Positions 11,975 through 25,232 of a stretch of 64,000 bases of DNA are shown one piece after another. Source of the DNA: Ailanthus altissimus (lineage: Eukaryota; Streptophyta; Magnoliopsida; Sapindales; Simaroubaceae); contig OX327686.1 in NCBI GenBank assembly GCA_946807835.1, positions 124,001 through 188,000 on the forward strand. The letters are read 5' to 3'. A program made the position numbers and the translations under genes. The notes below the pieces were generated by a model. That model searched no databases. It had not been told where the DNA came from and was given only the letters and a program-made list of their open reading frames with translations. Every line of letters starts with the position of its first letter. Position 1 is the stretch's first letter.

Positions 11975-13983
11975 CTCCAAAAAATTTTTGTTTCTCTAAA
12001 ATTGTGATCTGCAACTAAACCAATCAATAGTGTTTTTCTCAAAATTCTACTTAGAAAAATATATTAATATAAGCTTAACTACGAAAAACAATATCAAATA
12101 GACCCTTAGTTAATGAAGCTACCCAAAAATCTAAATCTATTAGATATATTGAGATTAACATTTATGACCATAGAACATGGAATCTAGGTTTATGTTAATT
12201 AAGCTACCTAATTTTAGTTTAACACAACTTAAATGAGGCATGCCAAAAGATAAATGTCTAATTCATGGATTTATCCCAAAGATAATTGGCATTGTCAGTT
12301 TCAACAAAATTTTAAGTCATTTTTAATCTGACCCATTTGTTAATAAGTATTACTATCTTTTTTTTAAATTTTGTTTCAATATTTTTCATCTCAAATTATG
12401 TGTTAAATATTTATTAAATGATACGATGATATAATTAATATTTTTAAATGTTACCAAAATAGAAAATAATACTTAATAAATTACTTGAAATATAAAATAT
12501 TGAGATTAAAGTTGAGAAATACAGTCTTACTGTTTGTTAATTATGTCAAAAATCTAACTTTGTAATTCAATCCGTTTAATACTGTTTCGTAATCATATTA
12601 CCCATTTAACATATTTTTAATATACCTCAAATATAATCTTAAAATATTTTTGATACTATTATATAATTTTACTTCAAATATTACAAAATATATTTTTAAA
12701 CTATGATAAATATTATTACACACTTATTAACATATTGGATAATTCCAATAATTTATACATAAACCAACATGATATAAACACTAATAATTAATCGTGTGGT
12801 AAATGCCTAAATGGGTTGACACATTGACCACAATTATTAGTTGTATTGTATCTGGGATGGCATTTTACCGGAAAAGAAAGAAAAGTTTCAAAATTTTGGG
12901 ATTGGATTAATCTGACCACACGAATTAAATTTTTTTTTTTTTTTTTTTGGGGAGTAGATTCACGTGTACTGCCATATGCATGGCTCGACAAATTTTGTGT
13001 TTTTGAAAAATGAATCCAAGTTATATTCAGTGTTGGTACGCCATAACCTGGACTTGGACCTATTCTCGGAAGCAAAAGAAAACTAGGTTACACAAAAGTC
13101 AGAGGTGCGTAATATGAAATTTGGGTACGAGTTTCATCAATCCTCGTCTTAGACTCCAATTTTGTCATCTCTACTAATTATATCTTAATAAACTTAAACT
13201 TGCTAATTTCATGTTAAATTCATACAGAGCTAGTAGATTGTATCATAAATTACCACGTCTTTTTTTTTTCTAAAGGAAAAATTACCACTTCTACTTGCAA
13301 CTATTTATTTTTTTTTTTAAAAAAGTTTTGAAATTTTAAATAATTAGATACAAGCGATTCTGTTTTTAAAAAAAAATAATAATGATGAGGTATATAATCT
13401 CCATGGAAAATGATATAATTTCCAGAGTTCTAAGTACTGATGTAGTCTAACGTCGACTTATATGTTAACATATTAATACAAAATCAATTAACTTAACTAT
13501 CAACTTTAAGCTTTCTAATTCACTTGATTACTTCACAAATATTCTGTCCAATAACAGTCTTCTTCAGAGCATACTTAAAACTTTTTTTTTTAAAGTTTGA
13601 TAGAACGAGAAATCTAACTTATTAAGCACCAATCTTTAACTCTTATTTTTATTCTAACTCAAGTGAACACATTCATAATTATATAAGCAACATCTAAAAA
13701 ATATAGAATAGGAAGTCAAATAACTGCAGACACAAAACGTATTCGCAATTATACGAGTAACACTCAAAAGACAGAGCATACGACAAAAGTAAAGTTCTGA
13801 AGATTAAAACAAATACATTTGAAACCAAAGATCATCGTCTTGCTAACAGTAATAGACAAAACCACCAACTTGTTTTCTTGTTTAAAAATATGCAGATACC
13901 AACTCATTACAAAGTTATTAGATGCTCTTAACAGAAAGTGACATAAAAAAAATAAAAGGAAAAAAAAAAACAAAGGCTCTATA
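11975..13983. other. Intergenic, no gene seen
   Basis: AT-rich sequence with poly-T/poly-A runs (for example 12928-12949) and no open frame that reads as a known protein. No intact repeat borders were recognised. Confidence 0.6.
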
Positions 13984-14468
13984 TGTTGGATATTTAATCT
14001 AATTAATATTCATAATATTACGAAATTAAATAATTATGAATTAAAACCATACATCAATAAAAGAAAACAATAATTAAAATATAGGTTATAGAAAATATAT
14101 CTATTTAAGTCATTATCGTTGATTGAATGATCGTCATAACAGATTAAAAGCTTGTCTTCCTCTTTATTGACTCTCAATGGAAAAGAACGTACTGTTATCA
14201 AAAGTTAAGTCTATGTTAGAGAAAAAACCTAGCTTTTATACACAAAATTAGGATTTTACATTGAGCCCTCTCATAACAAGCTTTAATGAGACTTAAAAGC
14301 CCACATTTGTCACGCAACTGAGTTTTTACACAAACGATACTACACCTAATTTAAAAGTGATCACTAAACATATTAAATTGATTATTTAATGAACTACCTA
14401 TTAACTCGGTTTTATAAAATAAAAAATTTAATTAATGTTAGCCCATATTTAATAAAAAAAATTCAACA
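13984..14468 (-). repeat. 3' LTR of the non-coding element
   Basis: On the plus strand it starts TGTTGGATATTTAATC and ends AAATTCAACA. The minus-strand polypurine tract adjoins it at 14469. Confidence 0.88.
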
Positions 14469-15682
14469 TTCTTCCACTTCAACTAATATTAATTATTTAT
14501 TTCATACAACATTCTCTATGCCGTTTAAATTAATTTGCATAATAACTCCATTTGGGTAGGCGATTATACCTATTAATCTAAAAAAAATTTCATCAACAAA
14601 ATAGAAAATAAAATTCTTGAAAATTTTGATAGTTAAACCACTTTGGTGAAATAACCTCAACAATTTACAAACAACATTCTAAAATTAAGAAAATTAAATA
14701 ATATTGTCCAACATAATAATGCATATTAACAACATATATGTATATGATCAATTTAAAGAGAGTGAATATTATTTTTTTATTCTATATATATTAAAATAAT
14801 TTCTGATAAATTTTCAAAAAACAATCTTATTAAAAATTATTTTTCTCCTAATTAAAATATATTAATAAGTAATAATTAGTTAATAAATATTTTTCATCCT
14901 TAAAAAATAAAATAAATTAATTACAAAAATAGAGGATAAAAAATATAATTTAGCAAAAAAAAAAAGAGCTTAAACGGACCCTAGATAGGCCCGAACATGC
15001 CCCACACACTTGGGCTACGAGTGGATTTTGCATAGCTGAACTAGAGGTCATTTTTAATCTCTAATTGAGTCTAGTCAAGCTTGAAATTTGGATCTCATCA
15101 ATCTAGTTCTGACCCACAATCATAAAATTTCTAAAAATATGTATTTTTTATTCGAATTTTGAAAACTTTTGTAAATCACTTCAATTCTAACATGTGTAGA
15201 CCTTTTAATCTATCAAAAAACAAGTATAAATATGCCAAATTCAAAGAATAAGATTCAGATTTGTGCTAATGTCCAACTCAAAATTTTAAGATCTCACAAC
15301 AATTGAGTCAAAATTTTGTATGGGTTTTGATCCTTAGGCAATACTTAATCTATATATAACACTCAATGGCACAAAAACAATCTCAACCTTACTCAATTTG
15401 AAAAGAAAAATTCAAAATTTTCTAAGGTTTATATTATTCATTGCCAAAATTTCAAATTCAAAATTCTTTGAACAGACATAACCAAATTAGTCATATAATA
15501 TATTAATTTAAAGCTTGAATCAAGACAAATAAAAACTCTATATTTTCATTATCAATAATAGACAAGAGTCACATAAAATCATGGCTACAATATTCGGTCA
15601 AAAATAATAAATAATAATAATAATAATTTCTTCAAATTTCAATTATAGATCTTAAATTATGTATATTGGCTCTTATACCACA

Positions 15683-16191
15683 TGTTCAATATTTAATTTA
15701 ATTAACATCCATAATATTACGAAATTAAATAATTATAAATTAACACAATACATGAATAAAAAGACACAAGAATTAAAAAATAGATTACATAAAATGTACT
15801 TATTTGAGTCATTATCGTTGATTGATTGATTGTCACAGTGAATTAAAAATTTGTCTTCCTCTCTATAACCTAAATTGACAATTAGTAGCTCTTAATAAAA
15901 ATAAAATATGTACTGTTCTCAAAAGTTAAATCTAAATTAGAGATGAAATCTAATTTTTATACACAAAATTAAAATTTTACACTGAATCCTTTCGTAACAG
16001 GCTTCAATGAAACTTAAGAGCCTAAACTTGTCATTCAACTAAATTTTTACACAAAAAATATTACAGTCTAATTCAAAAGTGATCATTAAATATATTAAAC
16101 TGATTAATTAATAAATTACCTATTAATTCGTTTTTATAAAATAAAAAAATTTAATTAATATGAACTCACATTTAAAAAAAAATTTCCATCA
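15683..16191 (-). repeat. 5' LTR of the non-coding element
   Basis: On the plus strand it starts TGTTCAATATTTAATT and ends TTTCCATCA, direct-repeat partner of 13984-14468, with the primer site two bases away. Confidence 0.88.
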
Positions 16192-16196
16192 CTATA

Positions 16197-18766
16197 GTCT
16201 ATCCTTATCCTCTAAAGAAATAGGAAGGACGCAAGCAGAATCGATTTCAATTCATCATCAGCAAGCGACCGCCCATGTGCCTGGTTCATGCACATGATTT
16301 TGTCGCCACCCTCCTCCTCCATCAATAGCAAATGACAACAACAGCAACAACAACATCCCCACAAACTAATGCAGTTTACGACACCCCCTGATTTTAGCAT
16401 ATTGTAGCCCACATCAGCCATCGCACACGTTCGATCCATTTTCTGTTACGATCCAAAGCGCCAACTCTTGACTGACTCGGATTTCCCCTTTTCTGACTCG
16501 ATGACTGGCTTCCTCTTCCTGTGCTTCGTCAATTTCACAGCATCTCAGATCTTCTATTTAATATCAATAATAGTACTAGTCATTTTGGTATTGTGTTTCT
16601 GCATCCCATATTAACATATCATGGTCTTGAGAAGTCACAACTGCTCGTTAAATACCTCAACGTGAAGTGAAAATACTGTAATTAAACATTTTAACTGCCG
16701 CGCTTCCATTATAGTTGTTTATCAAATACCCTAATTTCATTATAATGAGGCAAACCTAAATAATCTAGAATGAGAATCTGACACGTAATACAGACGTGAA
16801 ATTGTAGATAACTTTGAACAGAGAAGAGATGAGCTGAGCTGCCTGATCTAAATTCGTATTGTGTTACTTTAAATCATCACCATCGCCATCTTACAGTACA
16901 AAGCATTAACATAAAGATGGATATGCGTGGCCCCGTTGGAGCGGCTAGCTGTTATTGTATTGTTTGCCCATTTATGTGCTGCTTTTGATTTCATCTGGGC
17001 CCTGCCCTGCCCTGGTTTCCCAGAAAAGCTTTATATCTTTATTCTTCTTTAATTTTGCATTAATATTTTTCTCTAACATCTCCTTAAGGAATCTTACTTG
17101 ATATTATTTTAGTTATTTTTTCCAATTTATAAAATCCTGCAAAAATATACTGTAGCCATCACCATCACCATCACCATCACCATCAACGTACATCCATTTT
17201 TTCTTTCGAGCAATTATACACCCACCAGCTTTTAATAGTAAACTCTTTTATCTCTCATCCCTATCTTCTCTTCTTCTTCTTCTTCTTTTAATTAGCATTA
17301 AAATCACAAAAACACATATACAAACTTCATTTGACTGCCAAGTACAAGAACAAATTATATTATTATAACATATAAAATCCGCAGTAATTAATTTCTGTTT
17401 CACCTTCTGTCATATTTTAACTACAGTGGTCTCTTATCTACAACGAAGAAAACCCATAAGTCTCTCCACCTTCTTCATGAAGAGTTGAGACCCACAAGGT
17501 ACAAACTTTCGTTTTCACAACCTTATCTTTTGGGTATTGGATTTTTAGGCAGTAACACAGTTGATCACGTATATGGGGACCTCCACCTTTTGATAAAGAT
17601 AAGGACCAAATCCTCGTATATATATATAGAGAAAGAGAGATATATATATTATATATAAAACCTTTTTCTTTCTTAGCCAAATGTTATACTTATAGGTAAG
17701 ACTCCATTAATTAGTTTATTTATGGAATGTCTTATCTCTAATGTCTTGTACATATATATCTTCAATAAAGGGCGTGAAGATTTTAGCAAAGATAAGATAT
17801 TGGTCCATTAAAGCTGCTTATACTTTCTCTATATTTTCTCTCAACAATAATTTTCATCTTTCAGGTACTTTCGTATAATAGAAACTTGTTGGTTGCTGGT
17901 AGAATTTTTTTCACCATCAATAATTTTTCTTCGTAAAGATTTATTATCAGGTATCTTCTTATGGTATGGTTGACCAATTCATCAATTATTATGATACTCC
18001 AATGGATCCTCGTGTTACTCAAAAGACACCTGTTCTTCCTAAATGTGAAGGGTGGTACCGTGATCAGTACTGGGCTAAACTATTTTTAGCTAAATGTTTT
18101 TTCTCCATTTGTTTGAACCATTCTCAAGTCTCGCAATATTTTTTTTTAAATGAATTGAAAAAAATTAGTCATTGTTCAGTTATCAATTCCATCTTCTTAG
18201 GCTTGGGTGACCGCATCAAATAGTTTATTTATTTTATTTTATTATTCTAATTGCCTCCTCAAGGTCTCCTTCTCCAATGCGCTTTCAGTCCGTTCCAGGT
18301 CCAAGGAATTAATATCTGAAAATAAAATCAAACAAATTAGGTTAAGAGAAAAAAAAAAAAAATTACTGAGCGTAAAATTAGAAGAAAAAAATAAATACAC
18401 AAACCAGCCATACGGATCTGACGAACAGACAGGGCGCCAATTTTACGTAACTCGTTAAATGACAATTCCCCTACTGATGGGTAAACGGCAAACGTATACA
18501 CGCAAAAAAGGAAAAGAAGAGAAATGAAAATGAAATGGAGTGAAGTGAAGTGAAGTTTTGAAGCTAAAGCCGATCACGAGACCAAGCGACGATTTCAATT
18601 AACTAATTCTCATACTGTAACTCGATTTCAATTTTACGGTATCAAAATTTTAAATTGTCCCAAAAAAAAAGCCTTAAAACGGTGGCTTTGATTTTTCATT
18701 GTATGATTTATATACAATTAACAGTATATAATAATAATATCATCCGAAAGTTCTGTTTGTTTTTGT
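16197..18766. other. Intergenic, no gene supported
   Basis: Holds a (CATCAC)n microsatellite at 17158-17185, a TTC run at 17271-17288 and TA/GA tracts at 17617-17656. Short frames at 16212-16439 (minus) and 17966-18223 (plus) match nothing I recognise and have no supporting gene structure. Confidence 0.55.
17158..17185. repeat. (CATCAC)n microsatellite
   Basis: Between four and five perfect hexamer units of CATCAC. Confidence 0.9.
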
Positions 18767-19396
18767 TCATGAGAAATCATCATCCACAGCTTTGGACATG
18801 ATGGACAATCGGCTCGGCCGCGGCTGGAAACCGGCGCGCCGTCTTTGCTGGTGAGAAGACGGCCGAATCAAAGCCGACAAAGCTCGCTTCACCAAATCTC
18901 CTTCCACTCCTCCGATCCTCACCAGCGAGTTCGTCATCGCCGATCTCCTCGCATGCAGCCGATTATTCGGCGAGTAATTCGAAACCTGCGAGGAATTGAA
19001 GTTATTCTTGTGGAGGCTGCAGCGGAAGGAGCCAGGGTGCGTCGTAGGAGAACACATGCACGTCCTTTTCGGTTTCGTTTGAATCTGATTCTTAAAAACC
19101 TGAACCTGAATGTTACGGTTCGGTGACGCGAACCGAACTGAGTAAGCTGACGTCGATTGAATCGGTTTGTTGGTGCCACAGAGGTTGACACGTGTCGGAG
19201 AAGCGGATCTGTGGAAGAAAGTGGAGGATCTGGAAGAAAAACTGGATGAAGAGTAAGCGAAAGCAGATGAAGAAGAGTGATGAGAATGAGAAGGCGAAGA
19301 AGAAGTGAAATGAGAATTGTAGAATCGGCCGGAAGGTGATAGAGAACGAAGAACTGGTCCGTTTGAGGATCTTCTAGAAGAAGAGGCTGCCGCCAT
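18767..19396 (-). CDS. Serine-rich protein (plant serine-rich-related family), 209 aa
   Basis: Single-exon gene. The first half is extremely Ser-rich (residues 4-66, including SHSHHSSSS and several runs of five serines). The family signature is CxCSPTTHxGSFRCSxHK at residues 113-130. A conserved C-terminal block at 176-197 reads LIRPSSHQQRRRxGFQPRPS. I recognise it as the plant family annotated 'serine-rich protein-related'; its molecular role is unknown. The start ATGGCGGCAGCC has good plant context (caacaATGGC), and a TATA box lies about 105 bases upstream. No signal peptide or membrane segment is evident, and basic patches suggest a soluble protein. A shorter member with the same blocks lies at 34707-35060 on the same strand. 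The GC-rich frame stands out from its AT-rich surroundings, supporting a real gene. Confidence 0.9.
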   Translation of the reverse strand: MAAASSSRRSSNGPVLRSLSPSGRFYNSHFTSSSPSHSHHSSSSAFAYSSSSFSSRSSTFFHRSASPTRVNLCGTNKPIQSTSAYSVRFASPNRNIQVQVFKNQIQTKPKRTCMCSPTTHPGSFRCSLHKNNFNSSQVSNYSPNNRLHARRSAMTNSLVRIGGVEGDLVKRALSALIRPSSHQQRRRAGFQPRPSRLSIMSKAVDDDFS

Positions 19397-19500
19397 TGTT
19401 GTTGTAGAGAGAGAAAAAGAAAAAAAAGAAGTTTTTTGTTTTTTTTAAAGAAGCAGGGTTTGGCTTTTCAGTTTGGCAAACCTAGCTTTACTCGAGCCAT

Positions 19501-19509
19501 GTATATATA
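19501..19509 (-). promoter_or_regulatory. TATA box of the 209-aa serine-rich gene
   Basis: The minus strand reads CTATATATAC at about 19500-19509, roughly 105 bases before the start codon, leaving a CT-rich leader (19405-19445) as the 5' UTR. Confidence 0.65.
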
Positions 19510-22500
19510 GCATTTTTGAGAGGGAGGAAAGGGTTGAAGTGATATTTGACGATATTTTTGTATTTCGGAATTTCATTTCTGTCTTTTTGCGTTGGTTACC
19601 CCTATGCTTCTCGTAATCTCATGGGACAAATTTTTTTTAATTATTCTTGTGGTATTTGTCCTTTTATAGTTTAAAGAAAAAAAAAAGAATTATGAAAGCT
19701 TAATTGAATAGTTGTTTAGACTTTCTATTTTAAACTAAAATTCAATCAAAATCAGAAAATTTTAGATTAAAACTCAATTGAGGTCAATTTTTTTACCATA
19801 CAGTCCAATTTATTTCATTGATAAAATTATTATAATTTAACAAAATTAATCAATTTTAATCAAATATAGTCTATCGAGTACATAATAATGAATTAAGAAG
19901 GACTCAAATTGTCAAGTATTTATCTCTCTTTTTGTATTCATGTATGAAAAATGATGATATCGATAGGCGTTTAAATGTTAGATATTAACATTGATTTTTA
20001 ATATAAAAAAAGTATCTAAAATTGTATATAAATTCAAATTGGTTGAAATGTCAAAAGATGATGACTTATTATTAGTCTAAGTAGAACCATTCGAACACTA
20101 TTTATGTTGATGCAATGTTCATACTTCGTATTAAAAGAAAAAAAAAATGAGATAATTTTGGCCATTACTTGAATTCAGAACAATACAAACACGAATGAGA
20201 TCGATGCATGAATTGAAATGTGAAAAAACAAATAAACAAATACAAAAGAATGTGCTCATTTGCATATAAGGCAAAAGTTTGGGAATATAAAACGCAAAAG
20301 GGAAGTAATTTTTCGCTTTTTGAGGGAGAGGGCGAAAGAGTTTGTTTAGGAGGTTTTAACCTAACCAGAGGAAAGGGTTGGAGTTGGGTTAGTTATTAGC
20401 CAAAACCAACAACAGTCATCAGTTTCGATCCAAAATCCAACGGTTTTGAAAATAAAGCAATGGGCTCTGCTCTGAGTTATGATATAAAATTGAGGGGTAG
20501 GATTGAAATTTGAATAGAAAAGTGACGTCAGCAGGAGCAGCTTTTGGGAATGCTGGAAAACTGAGGCCACGTATGATGGGTTCCATAATGACACGCTCTC
20601 TAAAAGTGAGCTATCCACATTCCACTGCCTGACAAACATTATCTCACTTACCGATCTTTATTAAAATTTTATAATTATAACTTCCATTTTTAATTGGGTT
20701 TCAATTTTTATTTTAGCTAAAATGAAGCGGGGTTTTTAATCATTTATTTAATTGGAGATAGAATGTGAATACAATTATACTCATTTCATTCAATAACTCT
20801 CCTTCATTTTAAATAATATTGTCTTCACAAATTCTCTCAAATTATCCAAAATTGTTATAACTAAACCTAATCCAAATTTATAGTAAATTCTAACAAAAAA
20901 AAACAGCAAATTACTCACATGACACGAATTTTGGCGAATTTCTTATGAATAAAAGAAGTTTGTTGAATAAATTCTTAGTGTGTCAATTATGCTTAATAAG
21001 TTTGTCGAGTACAATATTAAATACTGTCGATAAATTTTAAAAATGGGCATGGAGTGCTCAATAATTTTGTTGAGTATCATCGAGCACTTTATGCTTTCAA
21101 TTTTTGTCAAAAAAAAAAAAAATCAAAAATGGATAGAGTGCTTAATAGTTTTGTGGAGCGTTGTTGAGCACTTCAAGCTTTTTCATTTTGACGAGTGAAA
21201 TTCATAAATTGTTGAAGTGCTCGATAATTTTGTTGTGTGTTGTCGAGCACTATTTGCACATGTCTTTAAACAATTTGACATCGCTCAACATGTAAATCTA
21301 AGATGAATCGGACCTCATAAACTAAATTACACCTAGACAATATTCATCCATAATAATAATTTTAGTTGCTTTAAGAGAGGTTATAGAGAAAGAGAAAGAG
21401 TTGTTGAAGGAGATGGGAATATAATTATCTTCACAACCCTATATTTAACCAAATAAATGATAAATTGTGAGACTAGACTAAAACAAAAATCCTAAAATTG
21501 TGGCTAATCATATTAAAACCACCCTCCCCCAACTTTTTTTGCTTTAGATGTCAAATATGAAATCAGATTGCTTCTCACCTTGTCTTATTATCTTGATTAA
21601 GGGGATTTGATTATTTATTAGACTAAAATTTTGAATCATAATAGAATTAGTGGCGAAGTTTAGATTTTTTAGTCAAGGGGGAAAATGCAAACAAATATAA
21701 GATGAAAATGTTTTGAACTTCATGTAGTCCTACTAAAACCTCCTTCATTCCGGAGGAATCGAAACTCCCTTTGGTTGTTGCCCCCGCTGGTTCCTTAATG
21801 GCTTTGTCACTAAATTTAGCATGAGTCTCAACAAACTTAGTTTGTGAATAACCAAGAGTTGTCCTACCAATTTCTAATTCTACATACTAGCATTAAAACA
21901 AAGAGTCTAAAGAAATATTTAATATAGTAGACTTCTAAATCGTATTATCTTTTTTTTGGTATCAATTACTAAAAATTTAAAAACTTTGGTTCATATAAAA
22001 TAAATCAAATAAATAACATTGGTAAAATATTTGCGTATCACTCGTTAATTTATATATAATAAATTGTACAAAAAAAAATTGCATACATAATATCTTTCAT
22101 TTTTTTAGTAGAAAAATAAGAAGATATATCAAATTTATCTTATCAACACCCAAAACCAAGAGATTAGGTGAAAGCTCCAAAGCAGAATCTAAGAACTTTT
22201 GTAATCAAATCATGTGAAGGATTTCATCTTGGGATATAAATTAATATAATCTAATCTTGTAATTGTTGTACCAATTCTATGAAATTTTGTAGGACACATG
22301 GCCCTCAATTTGTGAATGTACATGTACCAAAACATAACTCCCCATGTGTTCGAAGTTGCTTTATACCGAAAGCACTTATATATATATATATATATATTCA
22401 TTGAATTTAATTTAATGACTTTCAAAGATTCTCATATCTTGTTTTTAGTTCTTATAATAATCTTTTATTTTACTATTTACTTAACCTTTTTTTATATAAA

Positions 22501-23138
22501 AAAAAGACACGTAGCACCTCATGATTCAAATAATGGAATAAGATCTTTCAAATCAAATAATTAATTAAGAAATTGAGACTTAATTTGAATTAACAAAACG
22601 TGTTGGCAACACTTAATAAAAGAGTTTCTCGAAGTATCATCCGAGAGGCTTTCTATCGTTCATTTGGGGACAAATGGTGATTTAATTAATTATTGTCTTT
22701 TTACTTATTTTCTTTTCTTTTCATTGGATTTGTTTTCTTAAGGCCGATAAAGAATAGTTTTAAAAAAATATTATTGGAAGGCCCTTTATATGATTTTATT
22801 TTTCTATGAATTATTTTATATGTATATGGGGCATACAGTTATTGCTTGTTCTAATCAATGAAATAATTGAATTACAAAAATTATTTTTCAATAATAAAAG
22901 GTTGAAAACTAAATTGGCATCCGAAAATTAATTTTTAATAATAATAATATATGATTTTATATAAATATTATTGAAACCCAACAACACATAGTGAAATTTT
23001 TTACCTCTCGTATATAAAAAAATTCGTTAATGGAACAACATTAATAAAAAAATATAATTTAAGTATTGTTGACAAAATCTTAAACACATAAGTATTTTTA
23101 TAATTAGATCTTGCTTCAATGATATTTATGACAATAAC
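19510..23138. other. Intergenic, no gene seen
   Basis: AT-rich. It contains the hairpin repeat at 21054-21250 and a (TA)n run at 22376-22397. The stretch 21650-21830 (gtggcgaagtttag..., aaggggg) looks like a worn transposon edge but could not be classified. Confidence 0.55.
21054..21250. repeat. Three tandem imperfect units, each with a GTGCTCGA/TCGAGCAC inverted repeat
   Basis: Units begin at 21054, 21138 and 21217 (spacing 84 and 79). Each opens with GTGCTC/TA/GA-ATAA and closes with TT/CGAGCAC (21080-21087, 21165-21171, 21243-21250). The third has perfect 8-bp arms GTGCTCGA and TCGAGCAC. A weaker fourth copy (tgcttaataag...tcgagta) precedes them at about 20989-21012. Confidence 0.75.
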
Positions 23139-23770
23139 TGTTAAAATAGTAATTTAATAATCTTGTAAGGACAAAAATTGTAAAGAAACTAAGGGGAGAG
23201 TCATGTTAAAGTTAATGATACGTAAGATGCTCGAGAGTGAGGCGAACGGAACTTAAAAGGCGCGAGAAATTCTAAAACACATGGACTCTTATTACAATTA
23301 AGATTAGAGTTTGTAGGGATATTTTAACTACTATATAAACTCTTGTATACCTTTTATTGAGAATTAAGCATTACAAGTGAGACTTTAGAGAGAGAAAGAA
23401 CTAGGTAGATACTAAATACTATTTATGCTAAGGTAAAACTTCTTATTTGAGTGAAAATTGTTCTTATGGGAACAAAAAGATACAAAACTGTAGATTTTTT
23501 TTAGAGTTTTTTGCTATTCTTTTTTTTGTAAGTTTTTTTTAGAGTTAATAAGAGATGCTAATATCCTTGGATCCACCGTAGACGTAGATAATTGGTCAAA
23601 CTACGTAAATTGGTGTGTGTGTGTGCGCTCTTTGATCTACTTTGGCTATCTTAATATTTGCTTGATATTCAATTATTTCGCTGCGCAATGTATTAGGGTT
23701 GGGGTTGAACTTGTTCTAGAGTTCTTTGTTTGACATAATACTATAAATAAATAGTGTTATCTTTTCAACA
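23139..23770 (+). repeat. 5' LTR of copia-4 (shortened)
   Basis: It runs TGTTAAAATAG to TTTTCAACA, 632 bp against 763 bp for its partner. It lacks a block of roughly 130 bp that in the 3' LTR (about 25363-25495) holds the GC-rich modules. Confidence 0.88.
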
Positions 23771-23829
23771 AACTAGTATTAGAGTCAGGTTTGACAATAC
23801 ACTAAGGTGGTATTTAAACCTATAGCTAC

Positions 23830-24720
23830 AATTAATCAAGATATTGAGAAATTCAATAAGATGAATGACTTTAATCTGCGGAGATAAAATGTTAAGACTC
23901 TACTAGTTAAGGAAGGGTTAGACTCAACTTTGAAAGAAGCCCGATCATCAACTAGTAAAGAAAAGAAAACTTTGAAATCAAGAGAGATGGATTAGGATAC
24001 AATTCAGAAGAAGGCTCATAGTATCATAATCATAGTATTGGGTGACGAAGTATTAAGAGAGGTGGATGGTAAAGAAATGGCTTTGGGTCTATGAAAGAAA
24101 ATCGAGACTTTTTACATAAGAAGGTCTTTGGCTAATAAACTTCTTATGAAGAAAAAGCAACACCAGTTGTCTACGCTTGAGGAATCTTCATTAAGAGACT
24201 ACATTGACAAGTTCATAAAGATCTTCATAAGTCTCGAGACCTTAGGGATCAAGATGAAGGATAAAAATAAGACCATCATCCTATTAAGTTCGTTACCAAA
24301 GAGTTATGAGAGCTTTATTGACACGCTACTTTATAGGAATGAGTCTCTTACAATGAATGATGTCAAGGCCTTATTGAATTTTAAAGATTTGACAAAGTGA
24401 TTAGAATCTGAGAGTGGAGTAATATTGCTTGCACATAAAAAGAAGAGCAATAAACTAAGCAAGAAATCTCAAATGTGCTTATATTGTCATAAAAAAAAGG
24501 CCATTATGTGAGGGATTGTCTAAAATCAAAATGCAAGGATGACAGTGCTACTTTTGGTGATCTTGACGAAGGTATTGAAGTTATAGACTCATTGGTAGCC
24601 TTGAAAGAAAATTATGCTGACAAATAGATCCTAGATTCGGAGTGTAGTGTTCATATATGTCCCGACAGATCATGCTTCACCAACTATAAGACCATGAGAG
24701 GTAAGCTCTAATTAGGAATG
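23830..24720 (+). pseudogene. Copia-4 gag and protease remnant
   Basis: Gag starts near 23846 (EKFNKMNDFNL) and is broken by stops until an open stretch at 24128-24397 containing SLRDYIDKFIKI and LLSSLPKSYESFIDTLL, typical of the copia gag (UBN2-type) domain. A zinc knuckle CLYCHKK...GHYVRDC with a frameshift lies near 24477-24525. A protease trace ILDSxCSVHICPDRS follows at about 24630. After 24720 the coding sense fades (GELYML near 24938) and nothing of the polymerase remains. Confidence 0.85.
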
Positions 24721-25232
24721 ATATAACCTATAGGTCATAGGGATTTGTGACATAAGGTTGAGGATGTAAGGTGGAGTAACTAGGGATTTACGTGGTGTAA
24801 AGTACATTCCTGAACTAAAGATAAACTTAATATCCTTAGGGAAACTTGACAAAGAATGATTGTTTATTAGAGCGAAAAGAGAAATATTGATGGTAGGAAA
24901 ATGATCTATTCGGTTAAAAGGTGAAAAGCACAATAATGAGCTCTATATGCTTATAAGGATGGCCAATGGTGAGCCAACACGGGGTGTTGGTGTAATGCAG
25001 ACCATAATGTGACATCCAAAGAATACTCATAGAAGTTATAAAGGTTAGAAAGGAGTGCATCGCATCCATACTTTATGTAATGAGTAAAAATGTCTTTGGA
25101 GACCAAAGTCACTAGCCCGAAAAAAGTTAAGTCTTGATGGAGACTTAACTGGACTCAACTCTAAATGATAAAGTATTAGTGTAAATCGAATCTAAAAGCC
25201 TTCTTATTTGAAAATTTTGAATCAAGAAAGGG

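Larger units (their letters stand above)
13984..16191 (-). mobile_element. Complete non-coding LTR retrotransposon (LARD/TRIM-like)
   Basis: Two direct repeats, 13984-14468 (485 bp) and 15683-16191 (509 bp), flank a 1.2-kb internal part with no coding capacity. The whole is bracketed by a perfect 5-bp duplication CTATA (13979-13983 and 16192-16196). Both LTRs run TG...CA. Orientation is minus: GGCTCTTATACCA at 15668-15680 is the complement of the tRNA-Met primer site TGGTATCAGAGC with one change, next to the 15683 LTR, and a minus-strand purine tract gaagtggaagaa lies against the other LTR (14469-14483). It must rely on proteins of another element. The LTRs differ noticeably in bases and length, so the insertion is not recent. 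Confidence 0.9.

Noticed and set aside
16212..16439. Minus-strand 75-aa frame with a run of Cys
   Set aside because: The Cys run comes from an (AAC)n-type repeat; no homology or gene structure recognised.
17966..18223. 85-aa plus-strand frame beginning MVDQFINYYDTPMDPRV
   Set aside because: No family recognised, no clear splice partners; left as unexplained intergenic text.
21054..21250. CRISPR-like array
   Set aside because: Only three to four diverged units with hairpins, and the sequence is a plant nuclear genome.
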